Numbered from the stretch's first letter, positions 14,202-24,379 are shown. The stretch: DNA of 64,000 nucleotides from Sphingobium sp. 15-1 (GCF_013375535.1 NZ_JABXJG010000001.1:806001-870000); one strand, 5' to 3'. Translations and numbers: made by a program. The notes: generated by a model not told the origin, from the letters alone.

Positions 14202-16273
14202 GCGTCCTTGAACCCCTTGCCCTGCGCCACCAGCCGCTCGATCAGCGGGGAGGGGCTGAACGCTTCGCCATGCGCGGCCTCCAGCGCCTTCAGCTTTTCG
14301 AGAACGACCGGCAGACCCTGCAAATCCGCCCAGAACATCGGCCCGCCGCGATATTTCGGCCAGCCATAACCCGTGATCCAGACAATATCGATGTCCGACG
14401 CCCGCGATGCGATGCCTTCATCAAGGATACGCGCGCCCTCATTCACCATGGCGAAGAGGATGCGGTCGTGGATTTCCTCGTCGCTCACCTCGCGCCGGGC
14501 AATGCCCTGCTTGGCGCCGAATTCCTTAATGACCTGCGTGGCGATGGGGGAGGGCGTCTGCTTGCGGTTCTCGTCATAGTCATAATAGCCGCCCTTCGTC
14601 TTCTGCCCATGGCGGCCCATCTCGTTGAGGATTTCCCGCACATTGGCGGAGCTGGTCGCCTCGCGGTTCCAGCCGACATCCAGGCCCACCAGATCGCGCA
14701 TCTGGAAATGCCCCATGGCAAAGCCGAAATCATAAAGCACCTTGTCCACTGCCCATGGCGTCGCGCCCTCCAGCACCAGTTGGTCCGCTTGGCGGTTACG
14801 CGCCGCAAGGATGCGGTTGCCCACAAAGCCGAAACCATTGCCCACCAGCACGCCGATCTTGCCGATGGTCTTGGCGAGCTTCATGGCGGTGACGGTGATT
14901 TCGGGCTTCGTATCCTTGGTGCGAACGACCTCCAGCAGTTTCATCACATTGGCGGGCGAGAAGAAGTGCAGCCCGACCACACTTTCCGGCCGGGAGGTGG
15001 CGGCGGCGATGTCGTCAATGTCGAGATAGCTGGTGTTGGTGGCCAGAATCGCGCCCGGCTTGGCGATCCTGTCGAGCTTGGCGAACACCTCGCGCTTGAC
15101 CTCCAGATTCTCGAACACCGCCTCGATGATCAGGTCGCAGTCGGCCAGATCCTCCATCGCCACCGATCCGGTCAGCAGGCCCATGCGGGTGTCGACATCC
15201 TCGGGCTTCATCTTGCCCTTCTTCGCGGTGGTTTCATAATTGCCGCGAATGATCTTGATGCCGCGGTCGAGCGCTTCCTGCTTGGCCTCGACGATGGTCA
15301 CGGGGATGCCGACATTGGCGAAGTTCATCGCAATGCCGCCGCCCATGGTGCCCGCGCCGATCACCCCCACCTTGGCGATGGGCAGGGTCGGCGTGTCGGC
15401 GGCAAGCCCCACGATCTTGGCCGCCTGCCGCTCCGCGAAGAAGACATGGCGCTGGGCGGCGGACTGGCTGTCGGCCTGAAGCTCGTTGAACAGTTCGCGC
15501 TCATAGGCCATGCCTTCGTCAAAGGGCTTCTCCAGCGCGGCCTCGATGCAGCGGATGATATGTTCCGGCGCCTTGAAGCCCCGGAATTTCTTCGCATTGG
15601 CCTTGCGGAAGTCCGCGAAGATTTCCGGCTTGCCGCGCGCTTCGTCCAGTTTCTCGCTACGGTCGCGGACCTTGAGCAGCGGGCGCCCCTCGTCCAGAAC
15701 GCGCTGGGCGAAGCCGATGGCGTCGGCGCGCAGATTGCCCTCCGCCGCCAGTTCATCGACCAGCCCCATTTCCTTCGCGGCCGTCGCACCAACCGGCGCG
15801 CCGGAAGTGATGAGGTCGAGCGCCTTTTCCACCCCGACAATGCGCGGCAGACGCTGCGTGCCGCCAGCACCGGGCAGCAGGCCCAGATTGACCTCCGGCA
15901 GCCCGCATTTGGCCGAAGGCACGGCGATGCGATAATGCGCCACCAGCGCCAGCTCCAGCCCGCCGCCCAGCGCCGTGCCGTGAATCGCGGCGATCACCGG
16001 CTTGGTCGCATTCTCCACGATCAGTTGCAGGTTGCGCAGCGAGGGTTCGACCTGCGGCTTGCCGAATTCGGTGATGTCCGCCCCGGCGAAGAAGGTGCGC
16101 CCCTCGCAGATCAGCACCATGGCGCCCACGCCACTATCCCCGATGGCCGTCTGCACCGCGCCCGCGACGCCCTGCCGCACGGCGTTGGAGAGGGCGTTCA
16201 CCGGCGGCGAATTGACCGTGATGACCGCGATTTGGCCTTCCACCTCATAGGTGACGACGTCATTGACCTTCAT
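14198..16273 (-). CDS. Bifunctional enoyl-CoA hydratase / 3-hydroxyacyl-CoA dehydrogenase (FadJ/FadB-like)
   Basis: A 691-residue fusion. The N-terminal crotonase domain keeps both catalytic glutamates ([12 protein letters not shown] and [16 protein letters not shown]). A Rossmann domain starts near residue 300 ([20 protein letters not shown]), with the catalytic His in [15 protein letters not shown], followed by the helical C-terminal dehydrogenase domains. It hydrates 2-enoyl-CoA and oxidises the 3-hydroxyacyl-CoA with NAD, the central beta-oxidation steps. It overlaps the PQQ dehydrogenase gene by 14 bases and the Ltp2-like gene by 4, so the operon is tightly coupled. The length fits peroxisomal-type/FadJ-like bacterial proteins. 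Confidence 0.94.
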   Translation of the reverse strand: MKVNDVVTYEVEGQIAVITVNSPPVNALSNAVRQGVAGAVQTAIGDSGVGAMVLICEGRTFFAGADITEFGKPQVEPSLRNLQLIVENATKPVIAAIHGTALGGGLELALVAHYRIAVPSAKCGLPEVNLGLLPGAGGTQRLPRIVGVEKALDLITSGAPVGATAAKEMGLVDELAAEGNLRADAIGFAQRVLDEGRPLLKVRDRSEKLDEARGKPEIFADFRKANAKKFRGFKAPEHIIRCIEAALEKPFDEGMAYERELFNELQADSQSAAQRHVFFAERQAAKIVGLAADTPTLPIAKVGVIGAGTMGGGIAMNFANVGIPVTIVEAKQEALDRGIKIIRGNYETTAKKGKMKPEDVDTRMGLLTGSVAMEDLADCDLIIEAVFENLEVKREVFAKLDRIAKPGAILATNTSYLDIDDIAAATSRPESVVGLHFFSPANVMKLLEVVRTKDTKPEITVTAMKLAKTIGKIGVLVGNGFGFVGNRILAARNRQADQLVLEGATPWAVDKVLYDFGFAMGHFQMRDLVGLDVGWNREATSSANVREILNEMGRHGQKTKGGYYDYDENRKQTPSPIATQVIKEFGAKQGIARREVSDEEIHDRILFAMVNEGARILDEGIASRASDIDIVWITGYGWPKYRGGPMFWADLQGLPVVLEKLKALEAAHGEAFSPSPLIERLVAQGKGFKDA

Positions 16274-18338
16274 TCAAGCCTCTATGTGTCTGGGCGCTCG
16301 GCTTGGCTGCGGCTTGCGCAGCCAGCACTTCACGAGCGCGTTGGCGGAAATAATGTTGAAGACCTTCGATCTCGGCGTCGGTCAGTTCCTCGAAGCGTGG
16401 CATGCCCCGCTCGCGCAAAATGCCCTTGTGCAGCACTTCCGCGAAACTGGCCTTGTCGAGCGGCACGCCCGATTGCAGCAGGTCCGGCGCCATGCCGCCC
16501 GACACCGCATTGGCGCCGTGGCAGATTCCGCAGCGCTGGCCGAACACGCCTGCGCCAAGGGTGGCCTTGGCCGGATCGACGGCGAAATCGGACATGTCGA
16601 TCACGGGCGTTTCCACCGGCTGCACTGGCGGCAGGCTGGCCTTGCCTTCCAGCGCGAAGGTGAGGACGCGCCATTGCTGCGTGCGATAGTTCCATTCGCG
16701 CCCCATGCCCGTGGCGCTGGGGAAACGGGAACCCGCGATAACCGTCACATATTGCCGCCCACGCGCCTTGTAGGTGATCGGCTGCGCCATCACCGCCGTC
16801 TGCGCATCGAAGGACCAGAGCGGCCTGCCGCTATTTGCCGCATAGGCGACGAACTTGCCCGCCGCATTGCCCTGGAACAGCAGATTGCCCGCCGTGGTCG
16901 CCGTGCCGCCGCCGCCGCGCAGACCTGACATCGGCACGCGCCACGCCTCGCTCTGCGTCGCCGGGTTCCACGCGAGCAGGAAGCTCGTCGCTGGCCGATC
17001 CGGCGCCACGCTCGCAGGCGCCGCGCCCGTGCCGGTGCTGATGCGCTGGCCATTGAGATGTTTCCAGCCCTGCAACGGCTCGGCCGGATCGATATAGACC
17101 CGCCCCTGATCCATGGTCGGGATGTAGACCAGCCCCGTCCCCGGATTGAACGACATCGCCTCGATATTATGCGCGCCGAAGGGGGAGGGGTAGACGACAG
17201 CCGCCTTGCCACCCGGATAGCGCGCCGCCGGATTCTCGACCGGCTGCCCGCTCTTGACGTCGATGCCGCTCGCCCAGTTGACCGGCACGATATTGCGGGC
17301 GGAGATCAGCTTTCCCGTCTCCCGGTCGATCACATAGAAGAAGCCGTTTTTCGGCGCGTGCATCAGCACGTCGCGCTCTTTCCCGCCGATCTTGAGCCGG
17401 GCCAGCTCGATGTCCATCGCGCTGTTGAAGTCCCATGTCTCGCCGGGATTGGTCTGATAATGCCAGACATATTCGCCGGTATCCGCGTCCAGCGCGACGA
17501 TGGAGCAGAGGAAGAGATTGTCCCCGCCACCCGGCGAGCGGATCTTCTGATTCCACGGAGAACCATTGCCGACCCCGATATAGATGCGGTTATATTTGGG
17601 GTCGTAGGCCATGGCGTTCCACGCGGTCCCGCCGCCGCCATATTTCCACCACTGGCCGGTCCATGTCCGGGCGGCCATCGCCATCGCCTTGTTCTCGAAC
17701 CCCAGCTTCGGATCGCCCGGCACGGTGTAGAAGCGCCAGAGCTGCTTCCCCGTTTTCTGATCGTAAGCGGTCACATAGCCCCGGATCGGCGCGAAATCCG
17801 CGCCGCCATGGCCGATGATGACCTTGCCCTTGAACACCCAGGGCGCGCCGGTGACATAACGCTCGTCATCCTTGCCGATGGTCTGCGCGGTCCAGACGGG
17901 ATGACCGGAGCGGGCATTGATCGCGATCAGCCGCCCGTCGATGGTCCCGGTGAAGACCATGCCATTATCATAGGCGATGCCCCTGATACCCCAGGCGGCG
18001 CGCATCTTCTGCCCGGCGACCTTCCAGCTTTGCGGGTCGTAGGTCCATAGCTCCCGCCCGGTCGAGGCATCCAGCGCATGAATGACGCTATAGCCCGAGG
18101 CATAATAGACCACGCCATCCACCGCGATCGGCGCTGAAAGGCTCGACCCGCCGCCGCTGATGTCATGATACCAGGCGAGCTTCAGCTTGCCGACATTGCC
18201 GTCGTTGATCTCTTTCAGCGGGCTGTAATGATTCTCATCGATCCCGCCATAGCCCGGCCAATCGCTCCCATCGCGCCTCGCCTCGCCCGAAGGCGCGCAG
18301 GCGGCGAGCAACAGCAGCAAGGGCAGAACAAAACGCAT
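16260..18338 (-). CDS. PQQ-dependent dehydrogenase with cytochrome c domain, lipoprotein-type leader (second copy)
   Basis: A 692-residue quinohaemoprotein. The ATG at 18336-18338 is preferred to the GTG at 18345-18347 because GGGGGTGAG lies before it. The leader MRFVLPLLLLLAACAPSG carries a lipobox (LAAC), so the enzyme is probably anchored in a membrane facing the periplasm. PQQ propeller motifs (SPGGGDNLF, HAPKNGFFYVIDRETGK) are followed by haem c binding CGICH near residue 600. As in the copy at 1591-3639 the vicinal Cys pair is missing (RAAWGIRG). The start overlaps the end of the acyl-CoA synthetase gene, and the end overlaps the FadJ-like gene. It probably oxidises an alcohol substrate or intermediate of the island. 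Confidence 0.92.
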   Translation of the reverse strand: MRFVLPLLLLLAACAPSGEARRDGSDWPGYGGIDENHYSPLKEINDGNVGKLKLAWYHDISGGGSSLSAPIAVDGVVYYASGYSVIHALDASTGRELWTYDPQSWKVAGQKMRAAWGIRGIAYDNGMVFTGTIDGRLIAINARSGHPVWTAQTIGKDDERYVTGAPWVFKGKVIIGHGGADFAPIRGYVTAYDQKTGKQLWRFYTVPGDPKLGFENKAMAMAARTWTGQWWKYGGGGTAWNAMAYDPKYNRIYIGVGNGSPWNQKIRSPGGGDNLFLCSIVALDADTGEYVWHYQTNPGETWDFNSAMDIELARLKIGGKERDVLMHAPKNGFFYVIDRETGKLISARNIVPVNWASGIDVKSGQPVENPAARYPGGKAAVVYPSPFGAHNIEAMSFNPGTGLVYIPTMDQGRVYIDPAEPLQGWKHLNGQRISTGTGAAPASVAPDRPATSFLLAWNPATQSEAWRVPMSGLRGGGGTATTAGNLLFQGNAAGKFVAYAANSGRPLWSFDAQTAVMAQPITYKARGRQYVTVIAGSRFPSATGMGREWNYRTQQWRVLTFALEGKASLPPVQPVETPVIDMSDFAVDPAKATLGAGVFGQRCGICHGANAVSGGMAPDLLQSGVPLDKASFAEVLHKGILRERGMPRFEELTDAEIEGLQHYFRQRAREVLAAQAAAKPSAQTHRGLNEGQ

Positions 18339-18343
18339 GAAAC

Positions 18344-19879
18344 TCACCCCCCGATGGTGCGATCAGAAGGCCAGAAGCGCTGGCGCAGCGCCTTCTTGTT
18401 GACCTTGCCCATGACGGTGCGGCCGATGTCATCGACCATCTCGTAACCACGCGGGCATTTGTAACTGGCGAGGTTGGCGCGGCAGAAGGCGTTGAGTTCC
18501 TCAGCCGTCGGCGGATCGCCCGCATCCTTGGGAATGACCAGCGCCCGCGCTTCCTCGCCCATTTCGGCATTGGGCGCGGCCACCACCGCGACGTCCGCGA
18601 CTTTGGGATGGCGCAGCAGCACATGCTCGGATTCAGCGGGGTAAATATTCACCCCACCGCTCACGATCATGTCGGACACCCGGTCGGTGATGAAGAGATA
18701 GCCCTCCTCATCGACATAGCCCATCTCGCCCAGCGTGAAGACGCCCGGCGCGATATGCGCAGCGGCGGTCTTTTCTGGATCGCCGCGATAGACGATGCCG
18801 TAACCGCTCGTGTCGCGGAAATAGACCTGCCCGACCTCATTGGGACCGAGTATCCGTCCATCCTCGCCATAAATAACCGTCTCGAACGGCGCGAGCGCCC
18901 TGCCGACGGAGCCCGGCCGCTCCAGCCATTCCTGCGAGGTGATGAAGGTGGTCGACCCCGCTTCGGTGCCGCCATAGGCCTCCACCAGCACCGGCCCGAA
19001 CCAGTCGATCATCGCCTGCTTGACGGCACGCGGACAGGCCGCCCCGGTATGGGCAAGCCGCTGGATGCTCGACACATCATATTTTGCGCGCACTTCTTCG
19101 GGCAATGCCAGCATCCGTTGGAAATGCGTCGGCACCATCACCGAGCCTTTGACCTTATGCCGCTCGATCAGCGCCAAAGCCTTTTCCGCGTCGAAATGCT
19201 CGACCGTGATGAGGCTCATCCCGCCAAAGACGTTGCGCGCCATGCCCAGCGGCCCGGTATGATAAAGCGGCCCCACGGCAATGCCCGGCGAGGGCGTGAT
19301 CTTCGGCCGGATCGCTTCGGCCAGCGCCTTCACGGTCGCGACGCGAGGGAAATATTGCGGCGGCGTCTCGGTCGCCTTGGGCCGTCCGGTCGTGCCCGAA
19401 GTATAATGCAGATGCGGCAAAGGCGGCACATCATGATCCGGCTCCTCGGTCGAAGCCGCCGCCAGCCATCCCTCCCAATGGATGATGCCTTCCCGTTCCG
19501 GACAGCGCCAGCCGATCACGGTCCCGACGCCCGCTTCCTCCGCGGCGGCAAGTCCCGCCTCCATCGTCTCCGGCCCGACGAGCAGCGCCACCGCGCCGCT
19601 GTCCTTCAAAATATAGGCCGCCTCCGAAGGCGTCAGATGAAAGCTCACCGGCACGCTCGAAATGCCCGCTTCCAGGCAGGCGACATAGGCGATCACCGTC
19701 TCCGCGCTGTTGGGTGCGAACACCGCCACCCGCCGTTCGGTCAGGTCCAGCCCGTTCAGCGCATTGGCCGCCCGGTTGAGCAGTTCGTCCAACTGGTGCC
19801 AGTCATAGGTCACCCGCTCGTCGGCAAGGGCAAGCTGGTCGCGGCGTGCGGGATCGACCCCGCCGATGGTCAAAGACAT
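18344..19879 (-). CDS. AMP-forming acyl-CoA synthetase
   Basis: A 511-residue ANL-superfamily ligase. The ATG at 19877-19879 gives MSLTIGGVDPARRDQLALAD; longer in-frame readings overlap the MFS gene and are not genuine. P-loop HYTSGTTGRPKA near residue 160, EAYGGTEAG core motif and the C-terminal hinge region YLFITDRVSDMIVSGGVNIY are present, as well as a C-terminal catalytic Lys context (GRTVMGKVNKKALR). It activates a carboxylic acid with ATP to the CoA ester. It lies in the ten-gene leftward operon together with an ACAD10/11-type dehydrogenase, a phosphotransferase and an SDR, a set like the levulinate (Lva) pathway. Confidence 0.93.
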   Translation of the reverse strand: MSLTIGGVDPARRDQLALADERVTYDWHQLDELLNRAANALNGLDLTERRVAVFAPNSAETVIAYVACLEAGISSVPVSFHLTPSEAAYILKDSGAVALLVGPETMEAGLAAAEEAGVGTVIGWRCPEREGIIHWEGWLAAASTEEPDHDVPPLPHLHYTSGTTGRPKATETPPQYFPRVATVKALAEAIRPKITPSPGIAVGPLYHTGPLGMARNVFGGMSLITVEHFDAEKALALIERHKVKGSVMVPTHFQRMLALPEEVRAKYDVSSIQRLAHTGAACPRAVKQAMIDWFGPVLVEAYGGTEAGSTTFITSQEWLERPGSVGRALAPFETVIYGEDGRILGPNEVGQVYFRDTSGYGIVYRGDPEKTAAAHIAPGVFTLGEMGYVDEEGYLFITDRVSDMIVSGGVNIYPAESEHVLLRHPKVADVAVVAAPNAEMGEEARALVIPKDAGDPPTAEELNAFCRANLASYKCPRGYEMVDDIGRTVMGKVNKKALRQRFWPSDRTIGG

Positions 19880-21216
19880 CAGACGTCCTTTCGGGAAGCT
19901 ATGGCCGGCGCGAGGTATCTCAGCGCCATGCGGAAGGAGATGAGGGCAAGGATGGAGCTGATCGTGACCACGACCGCCAGCGACTGACCCAGCGCGCCCT
20001 CGTCGTGAAACACATATTGGGTCAGCGCCGCGACGATGGCGGGCCCCGCGCCCTGACCCAATATGGTGAAGACGAACAGGAAGGACGCCAGCATCCGCGA
20101 CCGGATCGTCGCCGGCGCGATCAGCCCCATGACCGAGCAAACATAGACCATGAAAGGCACGGTGATGAACTGCGCCACGCAATAGCAGGCCAGGAACACA
20201 TAGGGGTTCGTCGCGAAGAACATGTAGGCGATCACCGGCAGGAAACCGAGGATCAGCCAGCCGTAGAAGCGCAGATGCGCGTCCTTCATGCCCCGCGCGA
20301 ACAGCCGGTCGACGATCCAGCCGTTCACCACCAGCGACACGGCCGACACGATGTTCATCAGGCTCAGCGCAAAGCCATATTGCACCGGCTTCCACCCGAA
20401 ATGCCGCTCGATATAGGCGGGAACCCAGTTGGTCATGGAATAGCCGCACATGGCGAGGGCGGACGTGCCCACCAGCATCAGCGCCAGCAGCTTCCAGTTC
20501 TGCGTGACGAAGGCCTTTATCAGTCCCTTCTGCTCCCCGTTCGCGGCGGTACCGGGCGTCCGGCGGCGGCCCGGATCGGGGAAGGTGAACAGCAGCAGCG
20601 CCAGCAATATGCCCGGCACGCCGACCATCATCATGACCAACTGCCAGGGCTGGGCAGGGCCATGGAAGGGAATATGGATGCCGCTATGCGCCGTCGCAAA
20701 GGCGATGGCCACGCCGCCCAAGGCAAAGGCGGTGGCCGATCCCACCTTGCCCGCCGTCTGGAAGGTCGACGTCGCCCGCGTCAACAGGTGTGAAGGAAAG
20801 GCGTCGGCAATCAGCGAATAGGCGGCGGGCAGCAATGCCGCCTCCCCGATCCCGACGAAGATGCGCCCGATCAGCAGCGCCTCATAGCTTTGCGCAAAGC
20901 CGCAGGCCGTGGTCGCAACCCCCCATATCACCACGCCGCCGAAGATGATCCAGCGCCGGGAAAACCGATCCGAAGCCCAACCCAAGGGCAGGCCGAAAAT
21001 CGCATAGAAGATCGCGAAGGAGGTCGAGGTGATCATGCTGATCTGCACGTCGGACAGCAGCAGATGCGCCTTGATCGGCGTCACCAGCATCGACACGATC
21101 AGCCGGTCGACCCAGCTCAGCACATAGAGGCCGAACAGAACCGCCACCATCCACCAGGCGCTGCCGAGGCCGGGCTGGGCCTGGCTGTCGGCTTGGTTCT
21201 GCGGGGTCATCAACAT
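19879..21216 (-). CDS. Major facilitator superfamily transporter
   Basis: A 445-residue membrane protein with about 12 hydrophobic segments. The MFS signature region GLPLGWASDRFSRRWII between TM2 and TM3 and a second-half GWIVDRLFARGMKD are seen. The sequence resembles organic-anion/spinster-like MFS proteins often placed next to CoA catabolism genes in sphingomonads. It probably takes up the acid substrate of the pathway; the specificity is inferred from context. The stop overlaps the start of the acyl-CoA synthetase gene (TGATG). Confidence 0.9.
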   Translation of the reverse strand: MLMTPQNQADSQAQPGLGSAWWMVAVLFGLYVLSWVDRLIVSMLVTPIKAHLLLSDVQISMITSTSFAIFYAIFGLPLGWASDRFSRRWIIFGGVVIWGVATTACGFAQSYEALLIGRIFVGIGEAALLPAAYSLIADAFPSHLLTRATSTFQTAGKVGSATAFALGGVAIAFATAHSGIHIPFHGPAQPWQLVMMMVGVPGILLALLLFTFPDPGRRRTPGTAANGEQKGLIKAFVTQNWKLLALMLVGTSALAMCGYSMTNWVPAYIERHFGWKPVQYGFALSLMNIVSAVSLVVNGWIVDRLFARGMKDAHLRFYGWLILGFLPVIAYMFFATNPYVFLACYCVAQFITVPFMVYVCSVMGLIAPATIRSRMLASFLFVFTILGQGAGPAIVAALTQYVFHDEGALGQSLAVVVTISSILALISFRMALRYLAPAIASRKDV

Positions 21217-21246
21217 GATCCTTCCTCGCCTTTCCGCTCAAAATCT

Positions 21247-22473
21247 TCAGCGCACCGGCAGTTCGTTCAGTTCAGCGATCTTGAGCTTGCCAAGCTGCGC
21301 CATATGCACCTCGTCCGGGCCGTCCGCGAAGCGCAGGTAGCGCGCATTCATGAAGGCTGCGGCGGGCGGGAAATCGCTGGAAATGCCGATGCCGCCGAAC
21401 ACCTGCATCGCCCGGTCGGCAACGGTCTGGGTCATGCGCGGCGCGACGATCTTGATCGCGGCGATCAGGTCCTTGGCGACCTTGTTGCCATAGCGGTCCA
21501 TCGCATCGGCGGCCTTCAACGTCAGCAGGCGCGCCTGCTCGATCTCGCAGAAGGAGAGGGCGATGTCCTGTCTTATGCTGCCCTGATCGGCCAGCTTGCG
21601 CCCGAAGGCGACGCGGTTTTCGACCCGCCGCGCCATATATTCCAGCGCCCGCTGCGCCTGCCCGATCAGGCGCATGCAATGATGGATGCGCCCCGGCCCC
21701 AGGCGACCCTGCGCGATCTCGAACCCACGGCCTTCGCCCAGGATCAGATTGGCCTTGGGCACGCGCACATCCTTGAACACCATCTCGGCATGGCCGCCGG
21801 GCGAATGCACTGCGTTCATGACGTCGAGTGGCCGGACGATCTCTATGCCGGGCGTGCCGGCCGGGATCAGTATCTGCGAATGCTGCTTGTGGCGCGGCCC
21901 GTCATTGGGCGTCTTGCCGAGCAGGATAAACACCTTCGTATGGGGATCGAGCGCCCCCGAAATCCACCATTTGCGGCCATTGATGACATAATCGTCGCCG
22001 TCCGCGATGATGGTGGTGGCGACATTGGTGGCGTCCGAGGAAGCGACCTCCGGCTCCGTCATCACATAGGAGGAGCGGATCGTGCCATCCAGCAGCGGCT
22101 TCAGCCACTTCTCCTGCTGCTCCGGCGTGCCATAGCGCGCCAGCACCTCCATATTGCCCGTGTCCGGCGCGGAGCAGTTGAAATATTCCGAAGACCCGAT
22201 CACCCGGCCCATGATCTCGGCCAGCGGCGCATATTCCAGATTGGTGAGGCCGGGGCTCCATTCGCCATATTCATGCGGCAGGAACAGGTTCCACAGGCCC
22301 GCTTCCTTTGCCTTCGCCTTGATCTCCTCCGTCCCCGGCCAGCGCTTCCACAGGTTCGCGGGGTCATGGTGGAAATGGTCGCGCTCCTTCTCGATCGGAT
22401 AGACATGAGCGTCCATGAAATCGATGAGCCGCGCCTGCAGCGCCTTCACCTTGTCGGAATATTCGAAATCCAT
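21247..22473 (-). CDS. Acyl-CoA dehydrogenase, ACAD10/11 type
   Basis: A 408-residue FAD-dependent acyl-CoA dehydrogenase. Diagnostic segments include [53 protein letters not shown] and the C-terminal [19 protein letters not shown]. The RIHHCMR and ADGPDEVH strings are typical of the ACAD10/11 branch. This branch is linked to 4-hydroxyacyl-CoA metabolism together with aminoglycoside phosphotransferase-like kinases, one of which is encoded two genes upstream (23260-24282). It probably removes phosphate or dehydrogenates a phosphorylated intermediate, or acts as a normal acyl-CoA dehydrogenase. Confidence 0.92.
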   Translation of the reverse strand: MDFEYSDKVKALQARLIDFMDAHVYPIEKERDHFHHDPANLWKRWPGTEEIKAKAKEAGLWNLFLPHEYGEWSPGLTNLEYAPLAEIMGRVIGSSEYFNCSAPDTGNMEVLARYGTPEQQEKWLKPLLDGTIRSSYVMTEPEVASSDATNVATTIIADGDDYVINGRKWWISGALDPHTKVFILLGKTPNDGPRHKQHSQILIPAGTPGIEIVRPLDVMNAVHSPGGHAEMVFKDVRVPKANLILGEGRGFEIAQGRLGPGRIHHCMRLIGQAQRALEYMARRVENRVAFGRKLADQGSIRQDIALSFCEIEQARLLTLKAADAMDRYGNKVAKDLIAAIKIVAPRMTQTVADRAMQVFGGIGISSDFPPAAAFMNARYLRFADGPDEVHMAQLGKLKIAELNELPVR

Positions 22474-22496
22474 CGCTCGATCCTTCCCGGATAAAT

Positions 22497-23237
22497 TCAG
22501 CTAAGGGTGAGGCCGCCGTCCACGACCAGCGTCTGCCCGCAAATGTAACCGGCGAGGGGAGATGCCAGGAACAGCGCCACCCCCGCCATTTCCTCCACCG
22601 CCCCGAAGCGGCCCATCGGAATCTTGGCCAGTGCGCGCGCGCGCCGCTCGTCATTGTCCATCGTCACCTTGGTCATCTTGGTGTCGACCAGGCTGGGCGC
22701 GATGCCGTTGACGCGGATGCCGTCGCCCGCCCAGGCAATCGCCAGCGCCCGCACCAGATTGACCGCGCCCGCCTTCGAAGCCGCATAGGCCGGATTGCCG
22801 AACGTCGCCTTGAACGCGCCGATGGAGCTGACGACGATGATCGTCCCTTTGGCGGCGGCCAGCGCTTCGCGGCACAGGTTGGAAATATGCAGGATGGAGT
22901 CGAGATTGACCGCCATCACCTTGTTCCAGCCCTCGACCTCGAATTCCTGCCGCCGGTAGAGCACGGCTCCCTGCGAATGGATCAGCACGTCGAGCTTGTC
23001 GAAAGGCACCGGCGTCGCCGCAATCGCCGCCGCATCGCTGACGTCGACCTGCGTATAGCCGACGCCCTCAAGGTCCGACCCTTCCTCGCCCGCATAGTCC
23101 GCCGCGCTCGCCCGCGTGCCCCAGACATGGACCTGCGCCCCGCGCTGGCGGAAGGCCTGCGCCATGCCGTTGCCGATGCCGCTCGATCCGCCGACCACCA
23201 GCACTGTCTTTCCGGTGAAGTCGAGTTCGTTGGTCAA
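22497..23237 (-). CDS. Short-chain dehydrogenase/reductase
   Basis: A 246-residue classical SDR. The TTG at 23235-23237 is chosen because AGAGGGA lies 7 bases upstream, while the in-frame ATG at 23256-23258 (7 codons longer) has no Shine-Dalgarno. The nucleotide-binding motif is [14 protein letters not shown]. The usual YxxxK is present in a segment [20 protein letters not shown], preceded by the VSSIGAF Ser. It probably interconverts a 3-hydroxy- and 3-keto compound. It lies between the phosphotransferase and the acyl-CoA dehydrogenase genes; the LvaD gene has a similar setting in levulinate operons. Confidence 0.92.
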   Translation of the reverse strand: MTNELDFTGKTVLVVGGSSGIGNGMAQAFRQRGAQVHVWGTRASAADYAGEEGSDLEGVGYTQVDVSDAAAIAATPVPFDKLDVLIHSQGAVLYRRQEFEVEGWNKVMAVNLDSILHISNLCREALAAAKGTIIVVSSIGAFKATFGNPAYAASKAGAVNLVRALAIAWAGDGIRVNGIAPSLVDTKMTKVTMDNDERRARALAKIPMGRFGAVEEMAGVALFLASPLAGYICGQTLVVDGGLTLS

Positions 23238-23259
23238 AGGAAATTCCCTCTCATGCATG

Positions 23260-24282
23260 TCAGCGGATCAGCGCCTCAGCGCGTTCGAACAGATGAATGG
23301 CCCGGCCATGCAGCTTGTCGCCAGTCTCGCGCGGCGCCTTCCCGGCGCAGGCGCGGGCATAGGTGCCCTCCAGCAATATGCCGAGCTTGTAGCAGGCCAG
23401 CACATGATACCAATCGACCGCCGACAGATCGCGTGCCGACCTTTCGGCATAGCGCGTCACCAATTCCCCCGCGCTCGGAAAACCGTCCCACGGCCTGACG
23501 GATACGGTGCTCTCGCTTTTCCCGTCGGGCCAGGTCGCCAACACCCAACCCAGGTCCAGCAGCGGATCGCCAATGGTCGCTAGTTCCCAATCGATGATCG
23601 CCGCCAGTTCCGGCCCATCCTTGCGATACATCACATTGGCGAGATGATAGTCGCCATGCATGATGCCGGGCGTGAACCGGTCCGGACGGTGCCGTTCCAG
23701 CCAATCCCCGACCGCGCCGACCGAAGGCAGCGCCTTCGGCCCCGTCCATCCGTCAAACTCGCCATAGCCCGCAAGTTGCGACCGCCAGCGATCCACCTGC
23801 CGCCCGAGGAAATTCTCCGGCTTTCCGAAATCGCTCAATCCCAGCGCCTGATGATCCTGCGCGCCCAGAGCCGCGATGCCGTCCACCAGAGCCAGCCCCA
23901 TGGCATGGCGCATCTGCGGCGAATTCGCATGCGGTTCCGGCAATTGCCCGACCGGATTGAAGCCATCCACCGGCTCCATCAGGTAAAAGGCGACGCCCAA
24001 CACGCTCTCATCGCCGCAATCCGCGATCAGCCCCGGATGCGGCACGTTCGTCCCGGCCAAAGCGCGCAGCAGCCGCGCCTCCCGCCGCATCGTCTCATTG
24101 CTGTTCGGGCGGGGGTGTGCAGGGGGGCGACGAAACACATAGTCGCGCCCGTCGCGGCTGAAGCGCAGCAGGATATTCTGCGTCCCTCCCGCGAGCGGCG
24201 TCACGTCATTGAGCGGACCGGAGCCAAGCCCCTGATCCGTCATCCACACTGCCAGCGACTCGATGTCGACCGCCGTTTCCAC
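23260..24282 (-). CDS. Phosphotransferase family protein (APH fold), ACAD11/LvaA-like hydroxyacyl-CoA kinase candidate
   Basis: A 340-residue protein of the aminoglycoside phosphotransferase-like fold. The N-terminal lobe has LAGGTQNILLRFSRDGRDYV, and the catalytic loop reads MHGDYHLANVMYRKDGPELA followed by IIDWELATIGDPLLDLGWVL, that is the HGDxxxxN and DxE kinase motifs. Homologues beside acyl-CoA dehydrogenases (human ACAD11, bacterial LvaA) phosphorylate 4-hydroxyacyl-CoA, not antibiotics. It is the first gene of the leftward ten-gene operon and is divergent from a TetR gene. I infer a kinase role in hydroxyacyl-CoA catabolism. Confidence 0.88.
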   Translation of the reverse strand: METAVDIESLAVWMTDQGLGSGPLNDVTPLAGGTQNILLRFSRDGRDYVFRRPPAHPRPNSNETMRREARLLRALAGTNVPHPGLIADCGDESVLGVAFYLMEPVDGFNPVGQLPEPHANSPQMRHAMGLALVDGIAALGAQDHQALGLSDFGKPENFLGRQVDRWRSQLAGYGEFDGWTGPKALPSVGAVGDWLERHRPDRFTPGIMHGDYHLANVMYRKDGPELAAIIDWELATIGDPLLDLGWVLATWPDGKSESTVSVRPWDGFPSAGELVTRYAERSARDLSAVDWYHVLACYKLGILLEGTYARACAGKAPRETGDKLHGRAIHLFERAEALIR

Positions 24283-24301
24283 TTAGGCATCCCTCACTTT
24301 T

Positions 24302-24322
24302 ATCGACTGTTCGAGCGTCGAT
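24302..24322. promoter_or_regulatory. Inverted repeat in the divergent regulatory gap, possible TetR operator
   Basis: ATCGAC (24302-24307) and GTCGAT (24317-24322) form a perfect 6-base inverted repeat with 9 bases between, in the 97-base gap between the phosphotransferase gene and the second TetR gene. It differs from the TTGCAC operator of the first TetR block. Binding by the 24380-25099 product is inferred only from its place. Confidence 0.35.
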
Positions 24323-24379
24323 TAGATCAATTGGATAATGCACTTGACGAACCCGCTTGGCAATGAGAAAAATGCACAC

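Noticed and set aside
23260..24282. Aminoglycoside resistance phosphotransferase
   Set aside because: The fold is shared, but the neighbouring acyl-CoA dehydrogenase, SDR and CoA ligase point to the ACAD11/LvaA-like metabolic kinases.
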